64,000 nucleotides of DNA from Lineus longissimus. Taxonomy: Eukaryota; Nemertea; Pilidiophora; Heteronemertea; Lineidae. Where the stretch lies: contig NC_088312.1 in NCBI RefSeq assembly GCF_910592395.1, positions 23,133,292-23,197,291 on the forward strand, written 5' to 3'. Of the stretch, positions 55,001 through 64,000 are shown in pieces; positions within the stretch are counted from its first letter, which is position 1, and each line of letters opens with the position of its first letter. Both the position numbers and the translations under genes were made by a program. The notes below the pieces were generated by a model. The model did not search any database, had not been told where the DNA came from, and saw only the letters and a program-made list of their open reading frames with translations.

Positions 55001-57092
55001 TTGCTTCCTTGGGCGGTTTCACAAAGATGTCCCTCTCCAAACTTTTTCCTTGAAGGAAGGCCGTCTTAATGTCCATTGAGTTTACCACCCACCTCCTCTG
55101 TGCGATCACAGCCATCACTATCCTCCAGGAATCGTTCCCACAAGTGGGGGAATCTGTTTGGTTTGCACCATGCTCCTCAAACCCCCGAGCTACAAGTCTG
55201 GCCTTGGGGATTATTCCGGCTTCCGTATCCTTTAAAGTCAGAACCCATCTCGTTGATACACACTTTTGTCCTTGGTCCTGCACTTCTGAATAGACCTGAT
55301 GATTGCTCCAACTCGAAAGTTCCTTTTGTTTAGCTTCTTCAAAGTCCACATTTTGGGAAATCATCACTTCATCTGGGTCCCGTCCTTGTTCTTCATGTTC
55401 AACATCAACCAATTCTAGCCCATGAACCTTTTCCAAATCTACCGCCTCAGATCCACTATCTCCACCTAGGTACTGTATATTATACCAGTGTTTGTATTTT
55501 CCACCTGCTTTCCCAGCACGGCTAACAACTTTGGCTGTCATCCTTTCCTCCTTTTCATCGTGTTTGAAAGCGATATCTTGTCTAACTTTGATCCGATCAG
55601 TCCTAATCCCCGGGTTTTGTCCCTGTGCTCCCTCCTCTTGATCCTGGTCTTGGTTTGGATGATCATCTCCGTGTTGGATCGGCGGCTGATCATCATCATC
55701 TCCTGTTGCTGGTTTCTGTGGCTGCTCATCCTTGCTTGATCGATCCTGTCTGTTTCTATCATTGTCCTTGTTCTCTGTTGGATGTCCCGAAGAGTCCCCT
55801 GTCATAGCACTGTGACTCCTCTGTTGGTTCACTAACTGAAGCCTACTGATATGAACCCTCACTAAGTTCCCACCATGTCTGATGAATACAATTTTTCCAT
55901 CTTGGCCAATGACTGTGCCAGGACCCTTCCACTCCGTATTGTCTGGCCTCCTGTAGTATACTTTGTCACCCATCTGGTACTTGTCACCTGTGTATGACCG
56001 TGTCTGCTTCTTCAGGGCTCTCCTTATCCTCTCAGAGCACTCAGTCTCTGTGAAAGCCTTCCTCGTTGCGTAGAGGGCTCCTAGGTGTTCTCCTACGACC
56101 TTGCTGGTGGTAGTCCCCTCCAGGGCTGGCAACTGGTTGGTAAGGTTTGCAGGTAGATTTGGATTTCTGCCGAACACCAGCTGGTATGCACTGAAGCCAT
56201 GTACTTTTATCATGCTATTCTTTGCATTGAGTGCCCATTTCAGTGCTGTCTCCCAACTGCAATTTCTGTCATGCTTTACCTTTAGCATTATGTTTGTTAG
56301 GACATGATTGTGCTTTTCTAAGAGGCCATTACTGAATGGCGCGTACGCGGCAGTTGTGATCACCTTTATGTTGAAATTTTCACACAAATCATGTGTCTCC
56401 GAATTAGAAAATTCTCCGCCATTGTCACTGAACAATGAAGTTGGGGGTCCAAAGATGCTAATCCAATGGGATAGAAACTCTTGGACGAACACTTGAGGCA
56501 ACTTCCTTTTGACAATTGCCCCAGCACTGAAACGAGTGAACTCATCAATGATATGTAAATACCAAATGTTCCTGTCTAGCTCATGCAGGTCAACAGCTAC
56601 GGTTTGGTTGAAATCCGTCGCTAAAGGGAGGCCCACTGCTGGTTTGGGAGGTACTTTCCTATACATTTGGCAAGTTTCACACTCTTTGACAACATCCGTC
56701 AGCATTTGAAAAATTTCTGGATTCTTCATGCCTGCACTGATCAGTAACTTCTGCAATCTATCTGCAGAAGCATGCCCGAACTGCTTGTGAATCTTAATCA
56801 ATTTTGCCTTTTGCCTTTGTGCATCCTGTAGTTCTATCACCTGCATCACCTCTGTTTTGAGAGCTTCCTCCTCCATGATGAGCTGTTCCTGAAACAAGTC
56901 CGAGCCATTCTGTGTCACCAATACTTGATTTTCAACAAAACTAGCTTCCGCATCATGTGGTACTAACTTTATGCAATAGTGACCAGTAGAAGTCTGCAGT
57001 AGCTGCACAGGTTTACCAAACATCTTTGCAGTATCATTGCTTATGTCTAGTACTGTCTGCGCCCTTTTTAGAGCATCCTTTGTTGTCCACAT
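54948..57092 (-). CDS. Copia integrase and RT N-terminal part, unit B
   Basis: Same domains as unit A. Integrase Asp 223 is preceded by Ser (FSDNGGEF) rather than Arg. About 1 percent residue differences from A. Ends at the same frameshift. Confidence 0.9.
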   Translation of the reverse strand: MWTTKDALKRAQTVLDISNDTAKMFGKPVQLLQTSTGHYCIKLVPHDAEASFVENQVLVTQNGSDLFQEQLIMEEEALKTEVMQVIELQDAQRQKAKLIKIHKQFGHASADRLQKLLISAGMKNPEIFQMLTDVVKECETCQMYRKVPPKPAVGLPLATDFNQTVAVDLHELDRNIWYLHIIDEFTRFSAGAIVKRKLPQVFVQEFLSHWISIFGPPTSLFSDNGGEFSNSETHDLCENFNIKVITTAAYAPFSNGLLEKHNHVLTNIMLKVKHDRNCSWETALKWALNAKNSMIKVHGFSAYQLVFGRNPNLPANLTNQLPALEGTTTSKVVGEHLGALYATRKAFTETECSERIRRALKKQTRSYTGDKYQMGDKVYYRRPDNTEWKGPGTVIGQDGKIVFIRHGGNLVRVHISRLQLVNQQRSHSAMTGDSSGHPTENKDNDRNRQDRSSKDEQPQKPATGDDDDQPPIQHGDDHPNQDQDQEEGAQGQNPGIRTDRIKVRQDIAFKHDEKEERMTAKVVSRAGKAGGKYKHWYNIQYLGGDSGSEAVDLEKVHGLELVDVEHEEQGRDPDEVMISQNVDFEEAKQKELSSWSNHQVYSEVQDQGQKCVSTRWVLTLKDTEAGIIPKARLVARGFEEHGANQTDSPTCGNDSWRIVMAVIAQRRWVVNSMDIKTAFLQGKSLERDIFVKPPKEANVSGKSLEAEKVRLWIE

Positions 57093-59334
57093 TCTCCTTA
57101 ATCGCAGACAATTCTAATCTCAGTCTCTTTTCTGTTACTGACTTGTTGGAGTTGATTGCCTCAAATAAAGATTTGCAGTCAGTAACACATTTCAATGCCA
57201 ATAGACGTGGATTTGCAACTCCATGTTGCAACTCGCAGTACAACGTGGCCAGAAATATCCCTAGATCTATTCCGTCTGCCATCGAGAGTGTCTCAGCTGC
57301 TAGAGTGCTCCTTACCACTCTGCGTATTTTCTTGGAACTCCAGCAAACAGGGTTACATACTCCATCCTTTCCCATCAAAAAGACCAATTGTCCTCCATGA
57401 GAACCATTATCTTCAGCATTTCCTAGTGATGCATCAGTGTATACAACGAGCTGCACATCCTCGTCTCCTAAGTACCTGAACCTTAGAGATACATGTTCTG
57501 ATCTCACTCTCCTAATGATCTTGTTTGCTTCCAGCAAATCATTCACAGTGGCAGACTTCACGCGAGTTGCCAGCACTGCCGTATCGAATATTATATCAGG
57601 CCTTGTTTGACGTGCGATCCAGAGCAACTGCCCAATTTTTGACCTCAAATGTTTCCGCTCTTCCTCGGCGACAGCAATATCCTTTTGGGGTGATCGAGAG
57701 CTGCCTAACTGTATCGGTGTCAGACTAGAAGCAAAGCCCTCTTGGTTCACAAGAATGTCCCCATCTCTGTGTTGGACTTCCAAGCCAAGGTACTTAAAGG
57801 ATTGCCTATCCTCTCTCCCCACATTTAGACTCTGCCTCAGCTGTTGAATTACTGACATCTCAAATTGTTTGGTGCCTCCCCATATGAAATCATCCACGTG
57901 AGCAGCCAACAGCCCGATCAGTTCTCCCTTACTATCCCGCCATGAGAACACGGCTGGATCCACTTTGGAGATTTTTCCTCCAGTTTCTATCATCACATCC
58001 TTCACTTTGTTGCACCAGCTAAGAGAAGCATCACTCAATCCATAGACGCACTTTTTCAGCCTCCAAACTTTTCCCGACACATTTGCTTCCTTGGGCGGTT
58101 TCACAAAGATGTCCCTCTCCAAACTATTTCCTTGAAGGAAGGCCGTCTTAATGTCCATTGAGTTTACCACGCACCTCCTCTGTGCGATCACAGCCATCAC
58201 TATCCTCCAGGAATCGTTCCCACAAGTGGGGGAATCTGTTTGGTTTGCACCATGCTCCTCAAACCCCCGAGCTACAAGTCTGGCCTTTGGGATTATTCCG
58301 GCTTCCGTATCCTTTAAAGTCAGAACCCATCTCGTTGATACACACTTTTGTCCTTGGTCCTGCACTTCTGAATAGACCTGATGATTGCTCCAACTCGAAA
58401 GTTCCTTTTGTTTAGCTTCTTCAAAGTCCACATTTTGGGAAATCATCACTTCATCTGGGTCCCGTCCTTGTTCTTCATGTTCAACATCAACCAATTCTAG
58501 CCCATGAACCTTTTCCAAATCTACCGCCTCAGATCCACTATCTCCACCTAGGTACTGTATATTATACCAGTGTTTGTATTTTCCACCTGCTTTCCCAGCA
58601 CGGCTAACAACTTTGGCTGTCATCCTTTCCTCCTTTTCATCGTGTTTGAAAGCGATATCTTGTCCAACTTTGATCCGATCAGTCCTAATCCCCGGGTTTT
58701 GTCCCTGTGCTCCCTCCTCTTGATCCTGGTCTTGGTTTGGATGATCATCTCCGTGTTGGATCGGCGGCTGATCATCATCATCTCCTGTTGCTGGTTTCTG
58801 TGGCTGCTCATCCTTGCTTGATCGATCCTGTCTGTTTCTATCATTGTCCTTGTTCTCTGTTGGATGTCCCGAAGAGTCCCCTGTCATAGCACTGTGACTC
58901 CTCTGTTGGTTCACTAACTGAAGCCTACTGATATGAACCCTCACTAAGTTCCCACCATGTCTGATGAATACAATTTTTCCATCTTGGCCAATGACTGTGC
59001 CAGGACCCTTCCACTCCGTATTGTCTGGCCTCCTGTAGTATACTTTGTCACCCATCTGGTACTTGTCACCTGTGTATGACCGTGTCTGCTTCTTCAGGGC
59101 TCTCCTTATCCTCTCAGAGCACTCAGTCTCTGTGAAAGCCTTCCTCGTTGGGTAGAGGGCTCCTAGGTGTTCTCCTACGACCTTGCTGGTGGTAGTCTCC
59201 TCCAGGGCTGGCAACTGGTTGGTAAGGTTTGCAGGTAGATTTGGATTTCTGCCGAACACCAGCTGGTATGCACTGAAGCCATGTACATTTATCCAATACC
59301 AGAAATCCCCGACCTCGAACTTGCGCATGCGCAC
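57034..59334 (-). CDS. Copia integrase C-terminus, RT and RNase H in one frame, unit C
   Basis: 766 codons. The first about 14 (MRMRKFEVGDFWYW) come from the nested TIR element. Then VHGFSAYQLVFGRN of the integrase, the acidic linker, and RT continuing without frameshift to AAHVDDF and RNase H. This shows the reading frame that A and B have lost. Confidence 0.9.
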   Translation of the reverse strand: MRMRKFEVGDFWYWINVHGFSAYQLVFGRNPNLPANLTNQLPALEETTTSKVVGEHLGALYPTRKAFTETECSERIRRALKKQTRSYTGDKYQMGDKVYYRRPDNTEWKGPGTVIGQDGKIVFIRHGGNLVRVHISRLQLVNQQRSHSAMTGDSSGHPTENKDNDRNRQDRSSKDEQPQKPATGDDDDQPPIQHGDDHPNQDQDQEEGAQGQNPGIRTDRIKVGQDIAFKHDEKEERMTAKVVSRAGKAGGKYKHWYNIQYLGGDSGSEAVDLEKVHGLELVDVEHEEQGRDPDEVMISQNVDFEEAKQKELSSWSNHQVYSEVQDQGQKCVSTRWVLTLKDTEAGIIPKARLVARGFEEHGANQTDSPTCGNDSWRIVMAVIAQRRCVVNSMDIKTAFLQGNSLERDIFVKPPKEANVSGKVWRLKKCVYGLSDASLSWCNKVKDVMIETGGKISKVDPAVFSWRDSKGELIGLLAAHVDDFIWGGTKQFEMSVIQQLRQSLNVGREDRQSFKYLGLEVQHRDGDILVNQEGFASSLTPIQLGSSRSPQKDIAVAEEERKHLRSKIGQLLWIARQTRPDIIFDTAVLATRVKSATVNDLLEANKIIRRVRSEHVSLRFRYLGDEDVQLVVYTDASLGNAEDNGSHGGQLVFLMGKDGVCNPVCWSSKKIRRVVRSTLAAETLSMADGIDLGIFLATLYCELQHGVANPRLLALKCVTDCKSLFEAINSNKSVTEKRLRLELSAIKENVDNKGCSKKGADSTRHKQ

Positions 59335-60380
59335 TAATTACCATCTCGGCCGATCAACGCAGTAGTGCGCTTAGCTTAGGGCAATCTCCAAAAGCAGAGT
59401 TAATCAGGCGGTGGGGAGCATTACGCACTTTGCCGATAGCCCATTGGTTTCCTCTAATGTCTAGCTAATACTGTGCAAAATTTCAGTGAATTTAGTCAAA
59501 AAAATCCTTTGTCCACCTTTGTACCGCCGCTTTGCATGCATTGATGAAGTTCAAACAGGGAAAATCAGGAAAATAAGCCTTTGAGGCGCTTTTACGGCTC
59601 AAAAACTGGCATTTCTAGAGATAATATTTTAGTTGCCGATAGATCCGCGAGAGGGCAATACCATCTAGAGTCATAATAACACTGCTTCTGGTGTTTTGGA
59701 ACATTTTTTTCTTTGTCCACTTGCATGCCGAAATTGGAGGTTTTAATGATGTGACAGCAAAAAATTGAATTGGTCATTGCGAGGGGGTCACTAGGGAGCT
59801 TGGGGGGTTGATCTATGCAATATACCTAGTTTTAAATCGTGCTTGTTTCATGCTAATGTGAAACACCATCATTCTGATACTACTGAGATTTAAATTTTTC
59901 ACTCTAGATTTTAAATGAAGTTTGAAAATTCATTTTTCACTTGATGATCATGCTAATCATGACTGCCTGAGTCCAGTTTCCCTGCACCCAAAGTTTATTA
60001 CTGATGGTAGCTTTCCTATATCTAATTGTCTAATGTAAAAAAGTTGGGCATTTTGTGGGGGGTGTACTGTGGTCTTGGCCTCTCCTACTTTGGGGGTGGG
60101 GGTGGGGTGGGGGTGGGGTGGGGTGGAGGTTGGTCTTGTTGGCATCCAGGTTTGAGATATCATAAAACTCTTGACTGGTGTTATTATGGACTACTCGTTT
60201 TTCTCTCTTGTAATTCGGCAATTTTATATCAGATAACAAAGCGTAATTCAAACGGATACCGCATCTCGTTGAGGCTGCCATTGTGATTGATTGCTGCGAG
60301 CTGATTCGTCAATGGCGGCACGTGACTGATTACACTGGCGGCCTCTATCGGACGGCGTTGGTCGGGTTTTTCTGGTGTTG
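59294..60380. mobile_element. About 1.09-kb non-autonomous TIR element in unit C
   Basis: The ends are imperfect inverted repeats: left CAATACCAGAAATCCCCGAC, right (reverse complement) CAACACCAGAAAAACCCGAC. The empty site is visible in unit A (ACATTTATCATGCTATTC near 53126). Comparison shows at most a 1-bp duplication (C) and no lost target. No transposase is seen inside. Superfamily not assigned. Confidence 0.75.
60085..60130 (+). repeat. G-rich run
   Basis: Successive GGGGGTGGGGGTGGGG-type tracts, more than four runs of four or five G, inside the TIR element. It could form a G-quadruplex on the plus strand. Confidence 0.8.
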
Positions 60381-60562
60381 CATGCTATTCTTTGCATTGA
60401 GTGCCCATTTCAGTGCTGTCTCCCAACTGCAATTTCTGTCATGCTTTACCTTTAGCATTATGTTTGTTAGGACATGATTGTGCTTTTCTAAGAGGCCATT
60501 ACTGAATGGCGCGTACGCGGCAGTTGTGATCACCTTTATGTTGAAATTTTCACACAAATCAC
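60381..60562 (-). pseudogene. Copia mid-integrase fragment between the two insertions
   Basis: About 60 codons including AYAPFSNGLLEKHNH with the catalytic Glu. It is cut on both sides by the nested elements. Confidence 0.9.
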
Positions 60563-61510
60563 CAAGGAGGATACCGCGGTGACGTCACGGCTTTTCCCAA
60601 GATGGCGCTGCATATTGTAAACAAACTCGATCCACGGCCAAGGGAAAATCAAGTCATCAAAAAAGTTAGATTTTTCGCATCAAATCAGAGTTATTAGTAC
60701 TTTTCTGCTATGAAATAAGTCTTCAGACAATAAGCTATCATTTGAATAATGAAAAGTGCTGTTTTGATGGGGAAAAATAGGGTTTTTAAAACCAAATATC
60801 CGGGCACCGATCTTCCAAAATTAGCGATGGTTTCAAAACAGTCTCCCAGATATGGGGCAATCTCTTCATTATCATAATGGGATTTGGAGGCATGTTTACA
60901 GATTTTACAAGTTCGAGACCTGTAATACCTAAAACTCGCATAGATCCCCATAGATCCCCTCTATTTGTCGAGTTAGCGCCCCTATAAGATCATGCATTTT
61001 CGGACACTAGAACGAAATCTTCCTGCGGATATCGCGGTTTCGGTGATGATGTAAGGAGAAATTGACTGTTCTTAGAGTTGTATGGGACAGAAATGAGTTC
61101 ATACTTCATGAATACATGAATATATTATGATATGGGCGGGCTTCTAAGTCAAAACAATAACATTAAACTCAACTGCATCTCTACTGTATATTGCGTAGTG
61201 CATTGCCTAGTGTATTTCGTAGTGTATTTTAGCGGAGACATTATTTCCGCACTTTGGCCACGCCAAACGTCTTTTTTATTCGTGGAAGTTAATCTGCTCT
61301 GTAAATTTGATTTTACACAGGAAGAATCCATACTAGGTATTGCAATATTTCATGTCTATTGGTGTTTTTGTGTACAAAAGCGCACCAGACAGTGAGACGT
61401 GGAGATGTGTTCAGTACTGGTGCTGCCAGTAGACTGAATCTGATTGGCCATAGCGATCACTAATATGGGTCGGGATCACGTGATGTGACGTCACCGCGGT
61501 ATCCTCCTTG
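60563..61510. mobile_element. 948-bp TIR element with 9-bp target duplication in unit C
   Basis: A perfect 26-bp inverted repeat at the ends (begins CAAGGAGGATACCGCGGTGA; 60563-60588 and 61485-61510). It is flanked by ACAAATCAC on both sides (60554-60562 and 61511-61519), present once in units A and B. A 9-bp duplication fits Mutator-like (MULE) or Merlin-type elements. No transposase; an 87-codon plus-strand frame at 61132 is unrecognised. The perfect ends suggest a young insertion. Confidence 0.9.
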
Positions 61511-61519
61511 ACAAATCAC

Positions 61520-62219
61520 GTGTCTCCGAATTAGAAAATTCTCCGCCATTGTCACTGAACAATGAAGTTGGGGGTCCAAAGATGCTAATCCAATGGGATA
61601 GAAACTCTTGGACGAACACTTGAGGCAACTTCCTTTTGACAATTGCCCCAGCACTGAAACGAGTGAACTCATCAATGATATGTAAATACCAAATGTTCCT
61701 GTCTAGCTCATGCAGGTCAACAGCTACGGTTTGGTTGAAATCCGTCGCTAAAGGGAGGCCCACTGCTGGTTTGGGAGGTACTTTCCTATACATTTGGCAA
61801 GTTTCACAATCTTTGACAACATCCGTCAGCATTTGAAAAATTTCTGGATTCTTCATGCCTGCACTGATCAGTAACTTCTGCAATCTATCTGCAGAAGCAT
61901 GCCCAAACTGCTTGTGAATCTTAATCAATTTTGCCTTTTGCCTTTGTGCATCCTGTAGTTCTATCACCTGCATCACCTCTGTTTTGAGAGCTTCCTCCTC
62001 CATGATGAGCTGTTCCTGAAACAAGTCCGAGCCATTCTGTGTCACCAATACTTGATTTTCAACAAAACTAGCTTCCGCATCATGTGGTACTAACTCTATG
62101 CAATAGTGACCAGTAGAAGTCTGCAGTAGCTGCACAGGTTTACCAAACATCTTTGCAGTATCATTGCTTATGTCTAGTACTGTCTGCGCCCTTTTTAGAG
62201 CATCCTTTGTTGTCCACAT
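61520..62219 (-). pseudogene. Copia integrase N-terminal part, unit C
   Basis: About 230 pol codons with the HHCC zinc-binding residues and the first two catalytic Asp (AVDLHE, SDNGGEF). Truncated by the 948-bp element, whose TIR supplies the last few residues before a stop. Confidence 0.9.
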
Positions 62220-62949
62220 TCTCCTTAATCGCAGACAATTCTAATCTCAGTCTCTTTTCTGTTACTGACTTGTTGGAGTTGATTGCCTCAAATAAAGATT
62301 TGCAGTCAGTAACACATTTCAATGCCAATAGACGTGGATTTGCAACTCCATGTTGCAACTCGCAGTACAACGTGGCCAGAAATATCCCTAGATCTATTCC
62401 GTCTGCCATCGAGAGTGTCTCAGCTGCTAGAGTGCTCCTTACCACTCTGCGTATTTTCTTGGAACTCCAGCAAACAGGGTTACATACTCCATCCTTTCCC
62501 ATCAAAAAGACCAATTGTCCTCCATGAGAACCATTATCTTCAGCATTTCCTAGTGATGCATCAGTGTATACAACGAGCTGCACATCCTCGTCTCCTAAGT
62601 ACCTGAACCTTAGAGATACATGTTCTGATCTCACTCTCCTAATGATCTTGTTTGCTTCCAGCAAATCATTCACAGTGGCAGACTTCACGCGAGTTGCCAG
62701 CACTGCCGTATCGAATATTATATCAGGCCTTGTTTGACGTGCGATCCAGAGCAAATGCCCAATTTTTGACCTCAAATGTTTCTGCTCTTCCTCGGCGACA
62801 GCAAAATCCTTTTGGGGTGATCGAGAGCTGCCTAACTGTATCGGTGTCAGACTAGAAGCAAAGCCCTCTTGGTTCACAAGAATGTCCCCATCTCTGTGTT
62901 GGACTTCCAAGCCAAGGTACTTAAAGGATTGCCTATCCTCTCTCCCCAC
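62161..62949 (-). pseudogene. Copia RNase H region, unit D
   Basis: 262 codons after the nonsense codon. It contains the RNase H motifs VVYTDASLG and AAETLSM, and ends with the same junction peptide (GCSKKGADSTRHKQ) as units B and C. Confidence 0.9.
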
Positions 62950-62967
62950 ATTTAGACTCTGCCTCAG

Positions 62968-63750
62968 CTATTGAATTACTGACATCTCAAATTGTTTGGT
63001 GCCTCCCCATATGAAATCATCCACGTGAGCAGCCAACAGCCCGATCAGTTCTCCCTTACTATCCCGCCATGCGAACACGGCTGGATCCACTTTGGAGATT
63101 TTTCCTCCAGTTTCTATCATCACATCCTTCACTTTGTTGCACCAGCTAAGAGAAGCATCACTCAATCCATAGACGCACTTTTTCAGCCTCCAAACTTTTC
63201 CCGACACATTTGCTTCCTTGGGCGGTTTCACAAAGATGTCCCACTCCAAACTATTTCCTTGAAGGAAGGCCGTCTTAATGTCCATTGAGTTTACCACGCA
63301 CCTCCTCTGTGCGATCACAGCCATCACTATCCTCCAGGAATCGTTCCCACAAGTGGGGGAATCTGTTTGGTTTGCACCATGCTCCTCAAACCCCCGAGCT
63401 ACAAGTCTGGCCTTGGGGATTATTCCGGCTTCCGTATCCTTTAAAGTCAGAACCCATCTCGTTGATACACACTTTTGTCCTTGGTCCTGCACTTCTGAAC
63501 AGACCTGATGATTGCTCCAACTCGAAAGTTCCTTTTGTTTAGCTTCTTCAAAGTCCACATTTTGGGAAATCATCACTTCATCTGGGTCCCGTCCTTGTTC
63601 TTCATGTTCAACATCAACCAATTCTAGCCCATGAACCTTTTCCAAATCTACCGCCTCAGATCCACTATCTCCACCTAGGTACTGTATATTATACCAGTGT
63701 TTGTATTTTCCACCTGCTTTCCCAGCACGGCTAACAACTTTGGCTGTCAT
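62968..63750 (-). pseudogene. Copia RT region, unit D
   Basis: 260 codons up to the TAG, with RT fingers (KARLVARGFEEHG), VNSMDIKTAFLQG and the active-site AAHVDDF. The frame is continuous across the three-C site as in unit C. Confidence 0.9.
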
Positions 63751-64000
63751 CCTTTCCTCCTTTTCATCGTGTTTGAAAGCGATATCTTGTCCAACTTTGA
63801 TCCGATCAGTCCTAATCCCCGGGTTTTGTCCCTGTGCTCCCTCCTCTTGATCCTGGTCTTGGTTTGGATGATCATCTTGGGTTGGATCGGCGGCTGATCA
63901 TCATCATCTCCTGTTGCTGGTTTCTGTGGCTGCTCATCCTTGCTTGATCGATCCTGTCTGTTTCTATCATTGTCCTTGTTCTCTGTTGGATGTCCCGAAG

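Larger units (their letters stand above)
53951..57092 (-). mobile_element. Copia pol array, unit B
   Basis: Repeats unit A at a displacement of 3083 bp (junction starts 54009 and 57092). It has two frames, 54948-57092 (integrase, RT start; 714 codons) and 53951-55000 (RT, RNase H; 349 codons), again split by the run of four C near 54990. At its 3' end, RNase H sequence runs through GTGGACAACAAA straight into the start of unit A. Confidence 0.93.
57034..62219 (-). mobile_element. Copia pol array, unit C, split by two nested insertions
   Basis: Pol pieces are 61520-62219 (integrase start), 60381-60562 (mid-integrase) and 57034-59293 (rest of integrase, RT, RNase H). Insertions of about 1087 and 948 bp separate them. 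Unit length without insertions agrees with 3083 bp less one base. It has three C instead of four near 58072, so RT is in one frame with the integrase tail. Confidence 0.93.
62161..64000 (-). mobile_element. Copia pol array, unit D, runs off the right edge
   Basis: The fourth head-to-tail unit. RNase H and RT end are in 62161-62949 and the upstream RT in 62968-63750. They are separated by TAG at 62968-62970, where units A-C have CAG (Gln). A one-base loss near 63876 (CATCTTGGGTTGG against CATCTCCGTGTTGG) also shifts the acidic linker. It shares the three-C version of the frameshift site and ACGCACCTCC with unit C. Confidence 0.9.

Noticed and set aside
51029-63897. Many plus-strand frames of 60-124 codons over the Copia array
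   Set aside because: Shadow frames opposite the pol gene, repeated with each unit.

Overview
The window looks like nuclear DNA of an invertebrate animal. It has one widely spaced, spliced gene on the minus strand, large minisatellite arrays, tRNA-derived SINE-like copies, an L2-like LINE tail, and BEL/Pao and Ty1/Copia retrotransposon pieces. The combination of an intron-rich synaptotagmin-12 orthologue with abundant minisatellites would fit a lancelet or another non-vertebrate deuterostome. That placement is a guess; nothing seen here fixes the species.

Layout. (1) 1-1890: a 54-bp minisatellite running in from the left edge. (2) 3989-13114, minus strand: a synaptotagmin-12-like gene. I could resolve eight coding exons by eye; their phases agree and they give 422 codons plus stop, close to the vertebrate SYT12 length of about 421. 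Exons 1 and 4 each have a decayed duplicate next to them, and a Harbinger-like transposase fragment lies in intron 3. (3) 13.1-25.6 kb: mostly unremarkable sequence with tRNA-like SINE heads, a hairpin and an old tandem duplication. (4) 25619-25705, plus strand: a candidate first coding exon. It is followed by a roughly 16.7-kb block (about 27.0-43.7 kb) made of two arrays, with units of 161 bp and about 286 bp. Each unit carries exon-like sequence between a 3' and a 5' splice signal, and the second array has a 3145-bp higher-order displacement.

(5) 45421-50370, minus strand: a degraded, 5'-truncated BEL/Pao element with a probable 3' LTR. (6) 50789 to the right edge, minus strand: a head-to-tail array of a 3083-bp segment of a Copia pol gene (integrase, reverse transcriptase, RNase H), with no LTR or gag between units. 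There are three complete units (A, B, C) and a fourth (D) that leaves the window. Unit C carries two nested TIR elements. One is 948 bp with a perfect 26-bp TIR and a 9-bp target duplication. The other is about 1087 bp and leaves at most 1 bp of target duplication.

The only host gene recognised with confidence is the synaptotagmin. The theme of the window is duplication at every scale: single exons, 159-bp blocks, exon-bearing satellites and a retrotransposon pol fragment. All boundaries were read by eye, and no database or alignment tool was used.
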